From JBJELF01 sp051879015 (GTDB lineage: Bacteria; Bacillota; Clostridia; Lachnospirales; Lachnospiraceae), in contig JBJELF010000095.1 of NCBI GenBank assembly GCA_051879015.1, forward strand, positions 1 through 12,192: DNA of 12,192 nt, read 5' to 3'. A program made the position numbers and the translations under genes. The notes under the pieces are model-generated. The model searched no databases, was not told the origin of the DNA, and was given only the letters and a program-made list of their open reading frames with translations. Below are positions 1 to 7,208 of this stretch, one piece after another (positions within the stretch are counted from its first letter, which is position 1; every line of letters starts with the position of its first letter).

Positions 1-14
1 ATTATAAGGAAATA

Positions 15-43
15 TTGACGAATTTGATTCAATGGAATATGAA
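15..43 (+). promoter_or_regulatory. Candidate distal sigma-A promoter for the GH43 gene
   Basis: A TTGACG -35 box (15-20) and a TATGAA -10 box (38-43) are separated by 17 bp, the optimal spacing. It lies about 90 bp upstream of the GH43 start, so it would give a leader of roughly 85 nt. The region is very AT-rich and chance matches are likely. A second candidate lies closer to the gene. Confidence 0.35.
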
Positions 44-71
44 ATAATAAATAAATTAATGAAAAAATAGA

Positions 72-100
72 TTGAAAAAATAAGCAAAATAGTGTATATT
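72..100 (+). promoter_or_regulatory. Candidate proximal sigma-A promoter for the GH43 gene
   Basis: TTGAAA (72-77) and TATATT (95-100) are 17 bp apart, which would place the transcription start near 107, about 28 bp before the GH43 ATG. The ribosome-binding site GGAGG (121-125) follows, with 9 bp to the ATG. I see no catabolite-responsive (cre) element or clear operator between 1 and 134. This is a pattern match only. Confidence 0.4.
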
Positions 101-134
101 GGAATTGAAATAAATAAGAGGGAGGCTTATTTTT

Positions 135-2984
135 ATGAGAAAATTTAAGTGGAAGCGACAAATTGCTTTAACGGCTATCACTGCCATGCTGGCTATGTCT
201 GTATTTGGATGCAGTAACACTAATTCCAATGGGACGACAAATGATTCAGGAAACAGCGGCGCAGATGGCGGCAATGTCACAGAGGGAAAAACTTTGCTTT
301 CTGATGCAGACTTGGATGCGGCGTTTTCCGAGGTCAGTTACAGCCGTGATGCGGTTCATGATCCGTCTATCGTGGTAGCTGGTGATGGGGAGGATAAGAC
401 TTATTATGTGTTTGGCTCTCATATGGCGGTATCAAAATCTACTGATTTGATGAACTGGACAAATGTGACAAGTGAATCCGAGACAAGTGCCCTGTTTGGA
501 ACTGTGGATGAGGAAGGAAATATAACAAGAGTTTCCTATAATCGTGCGTTTCGTGATAATGCCTACAAGGGTACTGTGACAATTTTAGTTGATGGTGTAG
601 AGACAGAAGTGGATTTTGGTACTTATGATGCCTCGGAGTGGAATACCTGTTTGGAAAACAATACAGTAGCGGGCAATATGTGGGCACCTGATGTGATCTA
701 CAATCCAGTTATGGAAAAATGGTGTATGTATCTGAGTTTAAATGGTCCTAAATGGAATTCTTCCATTATTCTTTTGACGGCAGATGAGATAGAAGGACCT
801 TATGTCTATCAGGGACCAGTTATCTATTCTGGATTTAACGGACAGAATGAAGATATCATTACCTATGATAAGACGGATTTATCTTTGGTTTATCCAGGTA
901 TCACTGAGATTCCATCGAAGTATCGTCGTGGAAGTGGTTGGGGAAATTATTGGCCTCATGCAATTGATCCTTGTGTTTCCTATGATGAGGATGGAAATCT
1001 GTGGATGACTTACGGTTCTTGGTCTGGTGGTATCTATGCTATCGAATTGGACGAAGAAACGGGACTTCGTGACTATACAGTAGTCTATGAGGATCTCAAC
1101 ACGGGTGAGAAGAATGTAACTTCAGATGCTTATTTTGGCACCAAGATTGCTGGCGGATATTATGTTTCTGGTGAAGGATCTTACATAGAAAAGATTGGTG
1201 ATTACTGGTATTTATTTATGTCTTACGGCTTTTACTCTCCAGATGGTGGCTATGAGATGCGTATTTTCCGCTCAGAAAATATCAATGGTCCATATGAGGA
1301 TGCCTCTGGAAAAAGTGCTGTTTACCTCGATTATGAGATGAATTATGGTATGGGCGGTACTATCCGTGGTGAAAAACTGATGAGCGGATATCAGTGGGAC
1401 AGTATGTCTGTTGGTGAAATTTCACAGGGTCATAATTCTGCCTTTGTCGATGATGATGGCAATGCCTATGTAGTATATCATACGAAATTTAATGATGGAA
1501 CCGTGTCTCATGCGATTCGTGTTCATCAGTTGTATGTCAATGAGGATGGCTGGCTGACCGTTGCTCCTTACGAATATTCGGGTGAGACGGTAAATGACAG
1601 CAATATGGCAGAGATTAGCTGGGAGACCGCAGATATTGTTGGAGAATATCAGGTAATTATCCATAACTATGGAAAAGATTATGTAAATCTGGAGACAACT
1701 ACTCCATCGACAATCACCTTAAAAGAAGATGGCACCATTGAGGGCGCTTACACAGGCAAGTGGGAAATTACGACTGGAAGTTATGTGGTACTCACTTTGA
1801 ATGATGTAATGTATAAGAAAGAGGCTTTAGCTACCGCTAACAATTTGGAGAGTATGAAGTGTAAGGGTGAGATTGTTGAGCAGACTATCGATGGGCTCGG
1901 TATCAAGACTTTGTGCTTTACCGCAGCTTCTTTGGAGGGAGTCAATGTATGGGGCTCTAAGATGGTCGAGGATACCGTGGCAATCGCCATGACTAGAAAT
2001 AGTTTGGATTTGAATGGGGATTCCAAGATTTTCCCAAGTACGGGCAATTTGTTGGAAAGTGTTGTTCTTCCAGATGATGGATTATATGATACCGTTATTA
2101 CTTGGAGCAGCAGCAATGAGGTAGTTTTGAGTAAGGATGGTCAGGTAACAGTACTTGCACAGGATGAAGAAGTAGTAATGACCTGTACTCTGTCGAAAGG
2201 GGATTATTGTTATCAGAAGGAATTTACGGTAACTGTGCTGGGTGAAGAATCCCGCAAGGGAGATACAGAGACTGGAAAAGTGGCATTGTTTGAATTTGAG
2301 GGTGATTTTGTTGATTCTATCGGCGGTATTGAAGGCGTAGCCGAGGCACAGAGTGCTGGCACCAAGCCAAGTATCAAGAATGATACCACCTTAAACAGTC
2401 AGGTCGTACAGGTTAATTTCGGTTACGACAGCGCTAACAGCAGTAATTATTTAACTATTCCAAATCCATTGAAGGGCAGTACGACTAAGGAAGCCACAAT
2501 TTCTATGCAGCTCAAGCGTACAGATTCGGATGTGTGGGATGCAATCTGGGGCTTTATGGATGATGATTTTGACGATGATATCAATGGAAGACTGTACTTT
2601 ACAGGCAATGCTTACCTGGGATACAATGGCAGTGAGGGATGGTTCGATGCAAATCATGCAAATACAGGAACCAATGCCATTCCTGTGGGGCAGTGGAGTT
2701 TGGTGACAATTGCCATGGACAGTGATGGATTCTATATCTACATCAATGGAGTTTTGAAGTATACGCCAGATAGTTGCGATACTTTTGACTCTGGCGCTGG
2801 ATTTAGCAGCTATGGCGATGTGATGGATATGATTGCATCGGCGGATACTTTCTATCTGGGATATGGTTCCTGGTGGGGTTCTGATCCATTTTTGGCAGAT
2901 GATTTGGTATTCTATGACCGTGCACTGTCGGAAACGGATGTGGCTGGTCTGTATGCAGAATTCCAGACAAAGATGGAAAAATAA
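135..2984 (+). CDS. GH43 lipoprotein, probable endo-1,5-alpha-L-arabinanase with Ig-like and LamG-like domains
   Basis: This is a probable surface-anchored enzyme that cleaves alpha-1,5-arabinan. Residues 1-26 form a lipoprotein signal peptide: KRK-rich start, hydrophobic core and lipobox SVFGC with Cys26, followed by a Ser/Asn/Gly-rich linker. The five-bladed GH43 catalytic domain (about 70-495) shows the expected acidic residues: catalytic base Asp76 in HDPS, Asp278 in HAIDP, and acid Glu347 in GEGSYI. It also has WAPD (183-186) and GHNS (432-435), and the stretch VHQLYVNEDGW resembles two-domain Abn2-type arabinanases. A GH43 C-terminal beta-barrel (about 497-612), an atrophied bacterial Ig-like domain (about 613-706) and a LamG/concanavalin-like jelly roll (about 716-949) follow. 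At 949 aa it is twice the size of Abn2, with extra loops at about 110-180 and 230-270. Exact substrate is inferred; arabinofuranosidase or xylosidase activity is possible. It has its own promoter region and a hairpin downstream. Confidence 0.9.
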   Translation: MRKFKWKRQIALTAITAMLAMSVFGCSNTNSNGTTNDSGNSGADGGNVTEGKTLLSDADLDAAFSEVSYSRDAVHDPSIVVAGDGEDKTYYVFGSHMAVSKSTDLMNWTNVTSESETSALFGTVDEEGNITRVSYNRAFRDNAYKGTVTILVDGVETEVDFGTYDASEWNTCLENNTVAGNMWAPDVIYNPVMEKWCMYLSLNGPKWNSSIILLTADEIEGPYVYQGPVIYSGFNGQNEDIITYDKTDLSLVYPGITEIPSKYRRGSGWGNYWPHAIDPCVSYDEDGNLWMTYGSWSGGIYAIELDEETGLRDYTVVYEDLNTGEKNVTSDAYFGTKIAGGYYVSGEGSYIEKIGDYWYLFMSYGFYSPDGGYEMRIFRSENINGPYEDASGKSAVYLDYEMNYGMGGTIRGEKLMSGYQWDSMSVGEISQGHNSAFVDDDGNAYVVYHTKFNDGTVSHAIRVHQLYVNEDGWLTVAPYEYSGETVNDSNMAEISWETADIVGEYQVIIHNYGKDYVNLETTTPSTITLKEDGTIEGAYTGKWEITTGSYVVLTLNDVMYKKEALATANNLESMKCKGEIVEQTIDGLGIKTLCFTAASLEGVNVWGSKMVEDTVAIAMTRNSLDLNGDSKIFPSTGNLLESVVLPDDGLYDTVITWSSSNEVVLSKDGQVTVLAQDEEVVMTCTLSKGDYCYQKEFTVTVLGEESRKGDTETGKVALFEFEGDFVDSIGGIEGVAEAQSAGTKPSIKNDTTLNSQVVQVNFGYDSANSSNYLTIPNPLKGSTTKEATISMQLKRTDSDVWDAIWGFMDDDFDDDINGRLYFTGNAYLGYNGSEGWFDANHANTGTNAIPVGQWSLVTIAMDSDGFYIYINGVLKYTPDSCDTFDSGAGFSSYGDVMDMIASADTFYLGYGSWWGSDPFLADDLVFYDRALSETDVAGLYAEFQTKMEK

Positions 2985-2999
2985 TATGCGGATAGGATG

Positions 3000-3027
3000 C
3001 AAGGGTCAACAGATTGTTTGACCCTTG
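3000..3027 (+). terminator. Perfect hairpin after the GH43 gene, possible terminator
   Basis: CAAGGGTCAA (3000-3009) and TTGACCCTTG (3018-3027) form a perfect 10-bp stem with an 8-nt loop, 16 bp after the GH43 stop. The tail that follows is only mildly T-rich (TGTTATGT), without a proper U-tract, so termination may be partial. The position argues for an mRNA 3' end or a stabilising stem. Confidence 0.5.
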
Positions 3028-3102
3028 TGTTATGTGGTAGCAGTTCGCTTGGAGACAGATTCGTTTCATAAAGCAGAAAGAGAATTGGATAAGGAGAGAA
3101 AA

Positions 3103-3903
3103 ATGGACTTGATTATGTTGGGCACAGGCAATGCCCTTGTGACAGAATGCTATAATACTTGTTTTGTGTTGAAAGATCAGGAAAAATTACTTTTGGTCGA
3201 TGGCGGTGGTGGCAGTGAAATTTTGCATCGCCTGAAATTGGCAGGAATTTCATGGAATGATGTTCATGAAATTTTTGTGACGCACAAACATATCGATCAT
3301 TTAATGGGGATTGTTTGGATGGTGCGTGTAATTTGTCAAAATATGCGCAAAGGTGAATATGAAGGAGATGCCACCATTTATGCCCATGACGAAGTAATTG
3401 CTTTGTTACAGCAGCTTTGCGATATGCTTTTGCTGAAAAACCAGACAAAGTTTATCGGAAAACGAGTCCATTTTGTAGCGGTAGAAGATGGTGAGGAACG
3501 TATGGTCATGGGGCATAAAATGATTTTCTTCGATATTCATTCCACAAAAGATAAGCAGTTTGGCTTTACCATGGATTTGAATGAGGGTAAAAAATTGACT
3601 TGTTGTGGCGATGAACCTTATAATGAGAGTGAGGAAGCGTATGCAAAGGATAGTACATGGCTTTTACACGAAGCATTTTGTCTCTATTCACAGGCAGATA
3701 AATTTAAGCCTTATGAAAAACATCATTCTACGGTAAAAGATGCCTGTCAGTTAGCACAACAGCTAGAAGTAAAAAATTTGCTTTTGTATCATACAGAGGA
3801 TAAAAATATTCGTCAACGCAAGGCATTGTACATGGCAGAAGGACAACCCTATTATACTGGAAATTTATTTGTGCCAGATGACATGGAGACCATTGTTTTG
3901 TAA
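3103..3903 (+). CDS. RNase Z-like metallo-beta-lactamase-fold hydrolase
   Basis: A 266-aa cytoplasmic metal-dependent hydrolase of the metallo-beta-lactamase fold, closest in motifs to the RNase Z branch. I chose the ATG at 3103 because AAGGAGAG (3091-3098) sits just before it; an upstream TTG at 3025 would add 26 atypical residues lying inside the preceding hairpin. The metal motif HxHxDH is at His61, His63, Asp65 and His66. Further likely ligands are His146, Asp170 (CCGDE) and His230. The HEA (189-191) and HST (208-210) motifs match the HEAT and HST loops that mark RNase Z. Only about 24 residues separate His146 and Asp170, so the flexible arm that binds tRNA in true RNase Z appears absent, and the protein is shorter than the usual 300-plus residues. 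The substrate is therefore uncertain. No signal peptide is seen. It follows the GH43 gene by 118 bp and converges on the protease gene, with no clear terminator in the 72-bp gap. Confidence 0.85.
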   Translation: MDLIMLGTGNALVTECYNTCFVLKDQEKLLLVDGGGGSEILHRLKLAGISWNDVHEIFVTHKHIDHLMGIVWMVRVICQNMRKGEYEGDATIYAHDEVIALLQQLCDMLLLKNQTKFIGKRVHFVAVEDGEERMVMGHKMIFFDIHSTKDKQFGFTMDLNEGKKLTCCGDEPYNESEEAYAKDSTWLLHEAFCLYSQADKFKPYEKHHSTVKDACQLAQQLEVKNLLLYHTEDKNIRQRKALYMAEGQPYYTGNLFVPDDMETIVL

Positions 3904-3975
3904 GACTGTGTAAATGATTCTTATCAATGATAGGTTGAAATTTTTATGGTAGTAAAAAAAGTAGAGTGTTTGGTA

Positions 3976-5739
3976 TTAGAAAAAGGATTCGCTGATGCAT
4001 AGCGCTCCAAAACCGAATAGAGGGCTTGGATATGCAGGTTCTGTAGGCAATTTTTTTGCTCCTCTGCATAGCCAGGCCTTTATTTTTTCACCAAATAAAA
4101 AGGGGTCATTGCCTTCTACAATACCCCATTGCATCAGCAAGGCAGCACTGCCTGCCACGGCAGGTGCAGCAAAGGAAGTACCGGTGACACTGGCATATCC
4201 GCCGCCGGGGCTTGGAGCCAAAATATTGGTGCCAGGGGCACATAAATCAGGTTTAAAATTTTGCGGAAATCGAGTAAAGCCTCTACCAGAATAATCAGCA
4301 TAGGAGGAGTAAGCGGTATCATAGGCACCGACAGTGATGACCTTTGCAGAGGTGGAGGGAATGGTCAGGGTGGTCTCTGGGTCTGGATTGAGAAACGCCG
4401 TTTGTTGATTTAATGTGCCGCCTCCTGGGAGCCATAGGTCATATCGGCCAATGGTAATCTGTCGAGGAATCAGATAAATTTTCCAGATGCCTGATAGGAG
4501 ATAGCTTTGATAGGGACGAAGTTCAATGAAAATTTCCTGTGCCTGAGAGTAGGGAGATGGTTCCCCATAATAGATATAGGCACTGTCATTGCCAAACAGA
4601 TAGCGTTGGGCAGTGAGTGTTTCCTGCAGACGGATTCGAGTCCCGTCAGGAGATTCCAGGTCGATAAAAAATTGATCCACAAAAAATTTCCAAATTTGAA
4701 TGGAGAACGTAGTCTGAAAACTTCCTATTCCCAGTTCGATTAATTGAGTTTCGGCTTGTAGATGGCCGCTGGCATGGCCTGCGCGATTTCCTTCATTACC
4801 GCTGCCTACAGAGATACAGGTTTGACCAATATCCGAGGCAGCATTAAGAAAAGTTTCAATGAGACTGGCACCGTCATGAGAACCATAGCTGTTGCCAAAG
4901 CTGAGATTGAGAGAGAGAGGTCTTTGCAGTGTGACTGCAGCTTTCACGATAAAGTCAATTCCCTGCATTAATTCAATCGTGCGGGGAAAGGAATTGATGG
5001 AGGCTGGAGCCAGTTTTACAACCAATAATTCCGATTCAGGTGCGTAGCCCATGTATTGCTGTTGACTGGCACGGCCATTTCCTGCGGCAATGCCAGCTAC
5101 CGCAGTTCCGTGACCGCTGGTGTCCATCGTCACATGACGTTGATTGGTTTGAATGAGCTGATTGATCACACCTTGGCTGAGCAGAGAGCCAAGGCGATAG
5201 CCGTTGGGAGGCTGTAAATGGAGTTCAGGAAAGCGTTCTGGACGCAAACTCTGATCCCACAGTGCGACGATGCGGGTCTGATTGTCGGCGGTTTGAAAGT
5301 CGGGGTGAAATATGTCGATTCCAGAATCAATTATTCCAATCAATGTACCTTTTCCGGTTAAGGAATAGGGAGGGCGGCGTAATGGTGTGATACAGGAGGC
5401 GCTGGTAGAACGATTGAGAGAAAAATAAAAAGGTTTCGGTTTTTCCACAAACATAACTTGAGGAAGGTTGGATAGCTGATAGATACAGGATTCTGGAACT
5501 GTTACTGTGGCATAGCCAGAGCTAAGTTCCACACCTTCAGCATTGGGGCAAAGTTCCAAAATTGAAGACAAACTTCCAGTGTAGCGAAGAATCAAGTCCC
5601 AGCGAGTTCCATCTTCCGAGGTACCTGCAGATAATAGAGGAGAGGAGGCACGCTCTTCAGGGGTTGCCTGTAATGCAGCATTTAACAATGTTTCTAATTT
5701 TTGATTAGCCATAATATACGAAGTTTTAGATTCTTTCAT
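3976..5739 (-). CDS. Csp-like S8 subtilisin-family serine protease
   Basis: A 587-aa subtilase without a signal peptide. The prodomain-like region (about 10-105) is followed by a Csp-type junction around SASC (113-116). The subtilase core has an intact triad: Asp138 (DSG), His210 (SGHGT) and Ser522 (GTSFAAP), with oxyanion Asn315 (SGNEG). About 130 residues (roughly 325-455) of beta-rich sequence are inserted between the Asn and Ser motifs, as in the jelly-roll domain of clostridial CspB. Csp proteases of Clostridium activate the spore cortex hydrolase pro-SleC during germination; that role here is inference, since no germination or sporulation gene lies nearby, and similar proteases are common in Lachnospiraceae with unknown targets. 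The start is uncertain: ATG 5739 has AAAAAGG only one base away, and the alternative Met10 (ATG at 5712) has no visible ribosome-binding site. It is monocistronic and divergent from aroA. Confidence 0.88.
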   Translation of the reverse strand: MKESKTSYIMANQKLETLLNAALQATPEERASSPLLSAGTSEDGTRWDLILRYTGSLSSILELCPNAEGVELSSGYATVTVPESCIYQLSNLPQVMFVEKPKPFYFSLNRSTSASCITPLRRPPYSLTGKGTLIGIIDSGIDIFHPDFQTADNQTRIVALWDQSLRPERFPELHLQPPNGYRLGSLLSQGVINQLIQTNQRHVTMDTSGHGTAVAGIAAGNGRASQQQYMGYAPESELLVVKLAPASINSFPRTIELMQGIDFIVKAAVTLQRPLSLNLSFGNSYGSHDGASLIETFLNAASDIGQTCISVGSGNEGNRAGHASGHLQAETQLIELGIGSFQTTFSIQIWKFFVDQFFIDLESPDGTRIRLQETLTAQRYLFGNDSAYIYYGEPSPYSQAQEIFIELRPYQSYLLSGIWKIYLIPRQITIGRYDLWLPGGGTLNQQTAFLNPDPETTLTIPSTSAKVITVGAYDTAYSSYADYSGRGFTRFPQNFKPDLCAPGTNILAPSPGGGYASVTGTSFAAPAVAGSAALLMQWGIVEGNDPFLFGEKIKAWLCRGAKKLPTEPAYPSPLFGFGALCISESFF

Positions 5740-5834
5740 GCCTTTTTAGCTAATATATGAAAATACTTCTTTTCTTTCTGTAAAATTCGTTATATAATAA
5801 AAAAAATTTTGTAATGGTTCAGCCAGATGAATCG

Positions 5835-5863
5835 TTATCAAGATTTACTATTTAGAGTAGGAT
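5835..5863 (+). promoter_or_regulatory. Candidate promoter for the aroA operon
   Basis: TTATCA (5835-5840) and TAGGAT (5858-5863) are 17 bp apart and would start transcription near 5870, about 25 bp before the aroA ATG. A perfect TATAAT also occurs at 5793-5798 but has only a poor -35 upstream. The 155-bp divergent region 5740-5894 must also hold the leftward protease promoter, which I could not identify with confidence. Confidence 0.3.
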
Positions 5864-5894
5864 ATAACATTATAAAAGGAGTGTGATTCTCAGA

Positions 5895-7208
5895 ATGAAG
5901 CAGTATGAAGTGTATCCGGTTTTTCAGGATAGAGAACTGAGCAAAAAGTGGAATAAAATTGTTGACGTACCGGGTTCGAAAAGTATTACAAACCGCGCTT
6001 TATTGATTGCAGCCTTAGCACAGGGGGAGAGTGAGCTGGAAGGCGTATTGTTTTCAGATGATTCCAGATATTTTTTACAGTGTCTAAAATCTTTGGGATT
6101 TGAATTGGAGATAGAAGAAGAAAAGGCAAAAGTTCGAGTACATGGAGAAGCGGGACGAATTCCGTTTGAGCAAGCTTCTATTTATGTAGGCAGTGCAGGA
6201 ACGGCAGCTCGTTTTTTGACGGCTATGTTAGGACTGTCGAAAGGAAAATATTTCATAGATGCATCGCAGCAGATGAGAAAACGTCCGATGAAATCTCTTT
6301 TAGATGCGTTAAGAGAATTGGGAGCAGATGTGACCTTTGAGGAAAAAAAGGATTATTTCCCTTTTACCATTGGACTGCAGCAGTTGAGACAGAATCAAAT
6401 TGCGATTGATATCGAAAAAAGCAGTCAATTTTTAAGTGCGCTGTTAATGTCTTGTGTGATATTAAATCAAAATTTTGAGATACAGGTAATAGGCAGCCAT
6501 GGAATGACTTATATTGATATGACAGTTCGTATTATGCAGGAGTTTGGTTGTCAGGTACAGCAGCCAGAACGTGGATTGTATCAAATTAGCAGGGAATCTT
6601 GCTATGGGGGAAGGCACTACCAGATTGAGCCGGATGTATCAGCGGCTGCCTATTTTTATGGGATGGCGGCGTTGTCAGGAGGCAGCGTGATGGTGAGACA
6701 TGTACATATGAATTCGATGCAGGGGGATATTCGATTTTTAAAGATTCTGGAGGAGATGGGCTGTATCTTGCAGGAGAAAGCAGAAGGTATTCAATTGTCA
6801 GGACCATCCGATGGAATTTTACATGGTATTGATGTGGATATGAGCAATTGTTCCGATCAGACCATGACATTGGCAGCCATTGCACCTTTTGCGGACAGTA
6901 CAGTTCGCATACGCAATGTGGGACATATTCGATTACAGGAAAGTAACCGTATGGAGGCAGTTCAGCATGAGTTAACTAAGCTAGGTGTTTCATGTGTCAT
7001 TGAAGGAGACGATATTATTATTGAACCAACGATACCTCATGGCGGTTTAGTGGAGACCTATGAGGACCACCGTATGGCAATGGCATTTTCTTTGATAGGT
7101 TTGCGAGTACCAGGAATTGTAATTGACAATCCATTGTGCTGCAAAAAAACTTTTGAGACATACTTTGATTATTTGGACAAGCTGTGTGGAAAGGAGAGTC
7201 AGGTTTGA
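5895..7208 (+). CDS. aroA: 3-phosphoshikimate 1-carboxyvinyltransferase (EPSP synthase)
   Basis: Cytoplasmic enzyme of the shikimate pathway that joins phosphoenolpyruvate to shikimate 3-phosphate, en route to chorismate. The 437-aa length fits the family. Visible signatures are PGSKSITNRA (26-35; Lys29 corresponds to the phosphate-binding Lys22 of E. coli), GSAGTAARF (99-107), RKRPM (128-132), SSQFLSALLM (176-185), the catalytic-Asp region with Asp321 (CSDQTMT), RLQESNRME (346-354) and DHRMAMAFSL (391-400). In the PEP-loop motif the residue matching E. coli Pro101 is Phe107. AAAGGAG (5875-5881) lies 13 bp from the ATG at 5895, which is long; an in-frame GTG at 5883 is too close to that site, so I prefer the ATG. 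It is the first gene of a tight operon with the SEDS and lit genes: its TGA overlaps the next start codon. Other aro genes are not nearby. Confidence 0.97.
   Translation: MKQYEVYPVFQDRELSKKWNKIVDVPGSKSITNRALLIAALAQGESELEGVLFSDDSRYFLQCLKSLGFELEIEEEKAKVRVHGEAGRIPFEQASIYVGSAGTAARFLTAMLGLSKGKYFIDASQQMRKRPMKSLLDALRELGADVTFEEKKDYFPFTIGLQQLRQNQIAIDIEKSSQFLSALLMSCVILNQNFEIQVIGSHGMTYIDMTVRIMQEFGCQVQQPERGLYQISRESCYGGRHYQIEPDVSAAAYFYGMAALSGGSVMVRHVHMNSMQGDIRFLKILEEMGCILQEKAEGIQLSGPSDGILHGIDVDMSNCSDQTMTLAAIAPFADSTVRIRNVGHIRLQESNRMEAVQHELTKLGVSCVIEGDDIIIEPTIPHGGLVETYEDHRMAMAFSLIGLRVPGIVIDNPLCCKKTFETYFDYLDKLCGKESQV

Noticed and set aside
2451..3002. Long minus-strand reading frame opposite the GH43 3' end
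   Set aside because: Antisense shadow of a well-supported gene: no start signal, no recognisable domain, composition typical of a reversed coding frame.
3025..3102. Upstream TTG start for the metallo-beta-lactamase gene
   Set aside because: It would begin inside the 3000-3027 hairpin, has no ribosome-binding site and adds 26 residues not typical of the fold; ATG 3103 has AAGGAGAG upstream.
3904..3975. Possible terminator between the convergent hydrolase and protease genes
   Set aside because: There are A-runs and T-runs and a tiny TATCA/TGATA repeat with no usable loop, but no credible stem with a U-tract on either strand.
5751..5759. CATATATTA on the minus strand resembling a sporulation sigma-E/K -10 before the protease
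   Set aside because: No matching -35 at the right distance, and it would start transcription almost at the first ATG. The region is AT-rich, so chance is likely.
7184..7204. GTG 7184 as start of the SEDS gene
   Set aside because: The strong AAGGAG at 7191-7196 lies downstream of it and is well spaced for TTG 7205, which overlaps the aroA stop.
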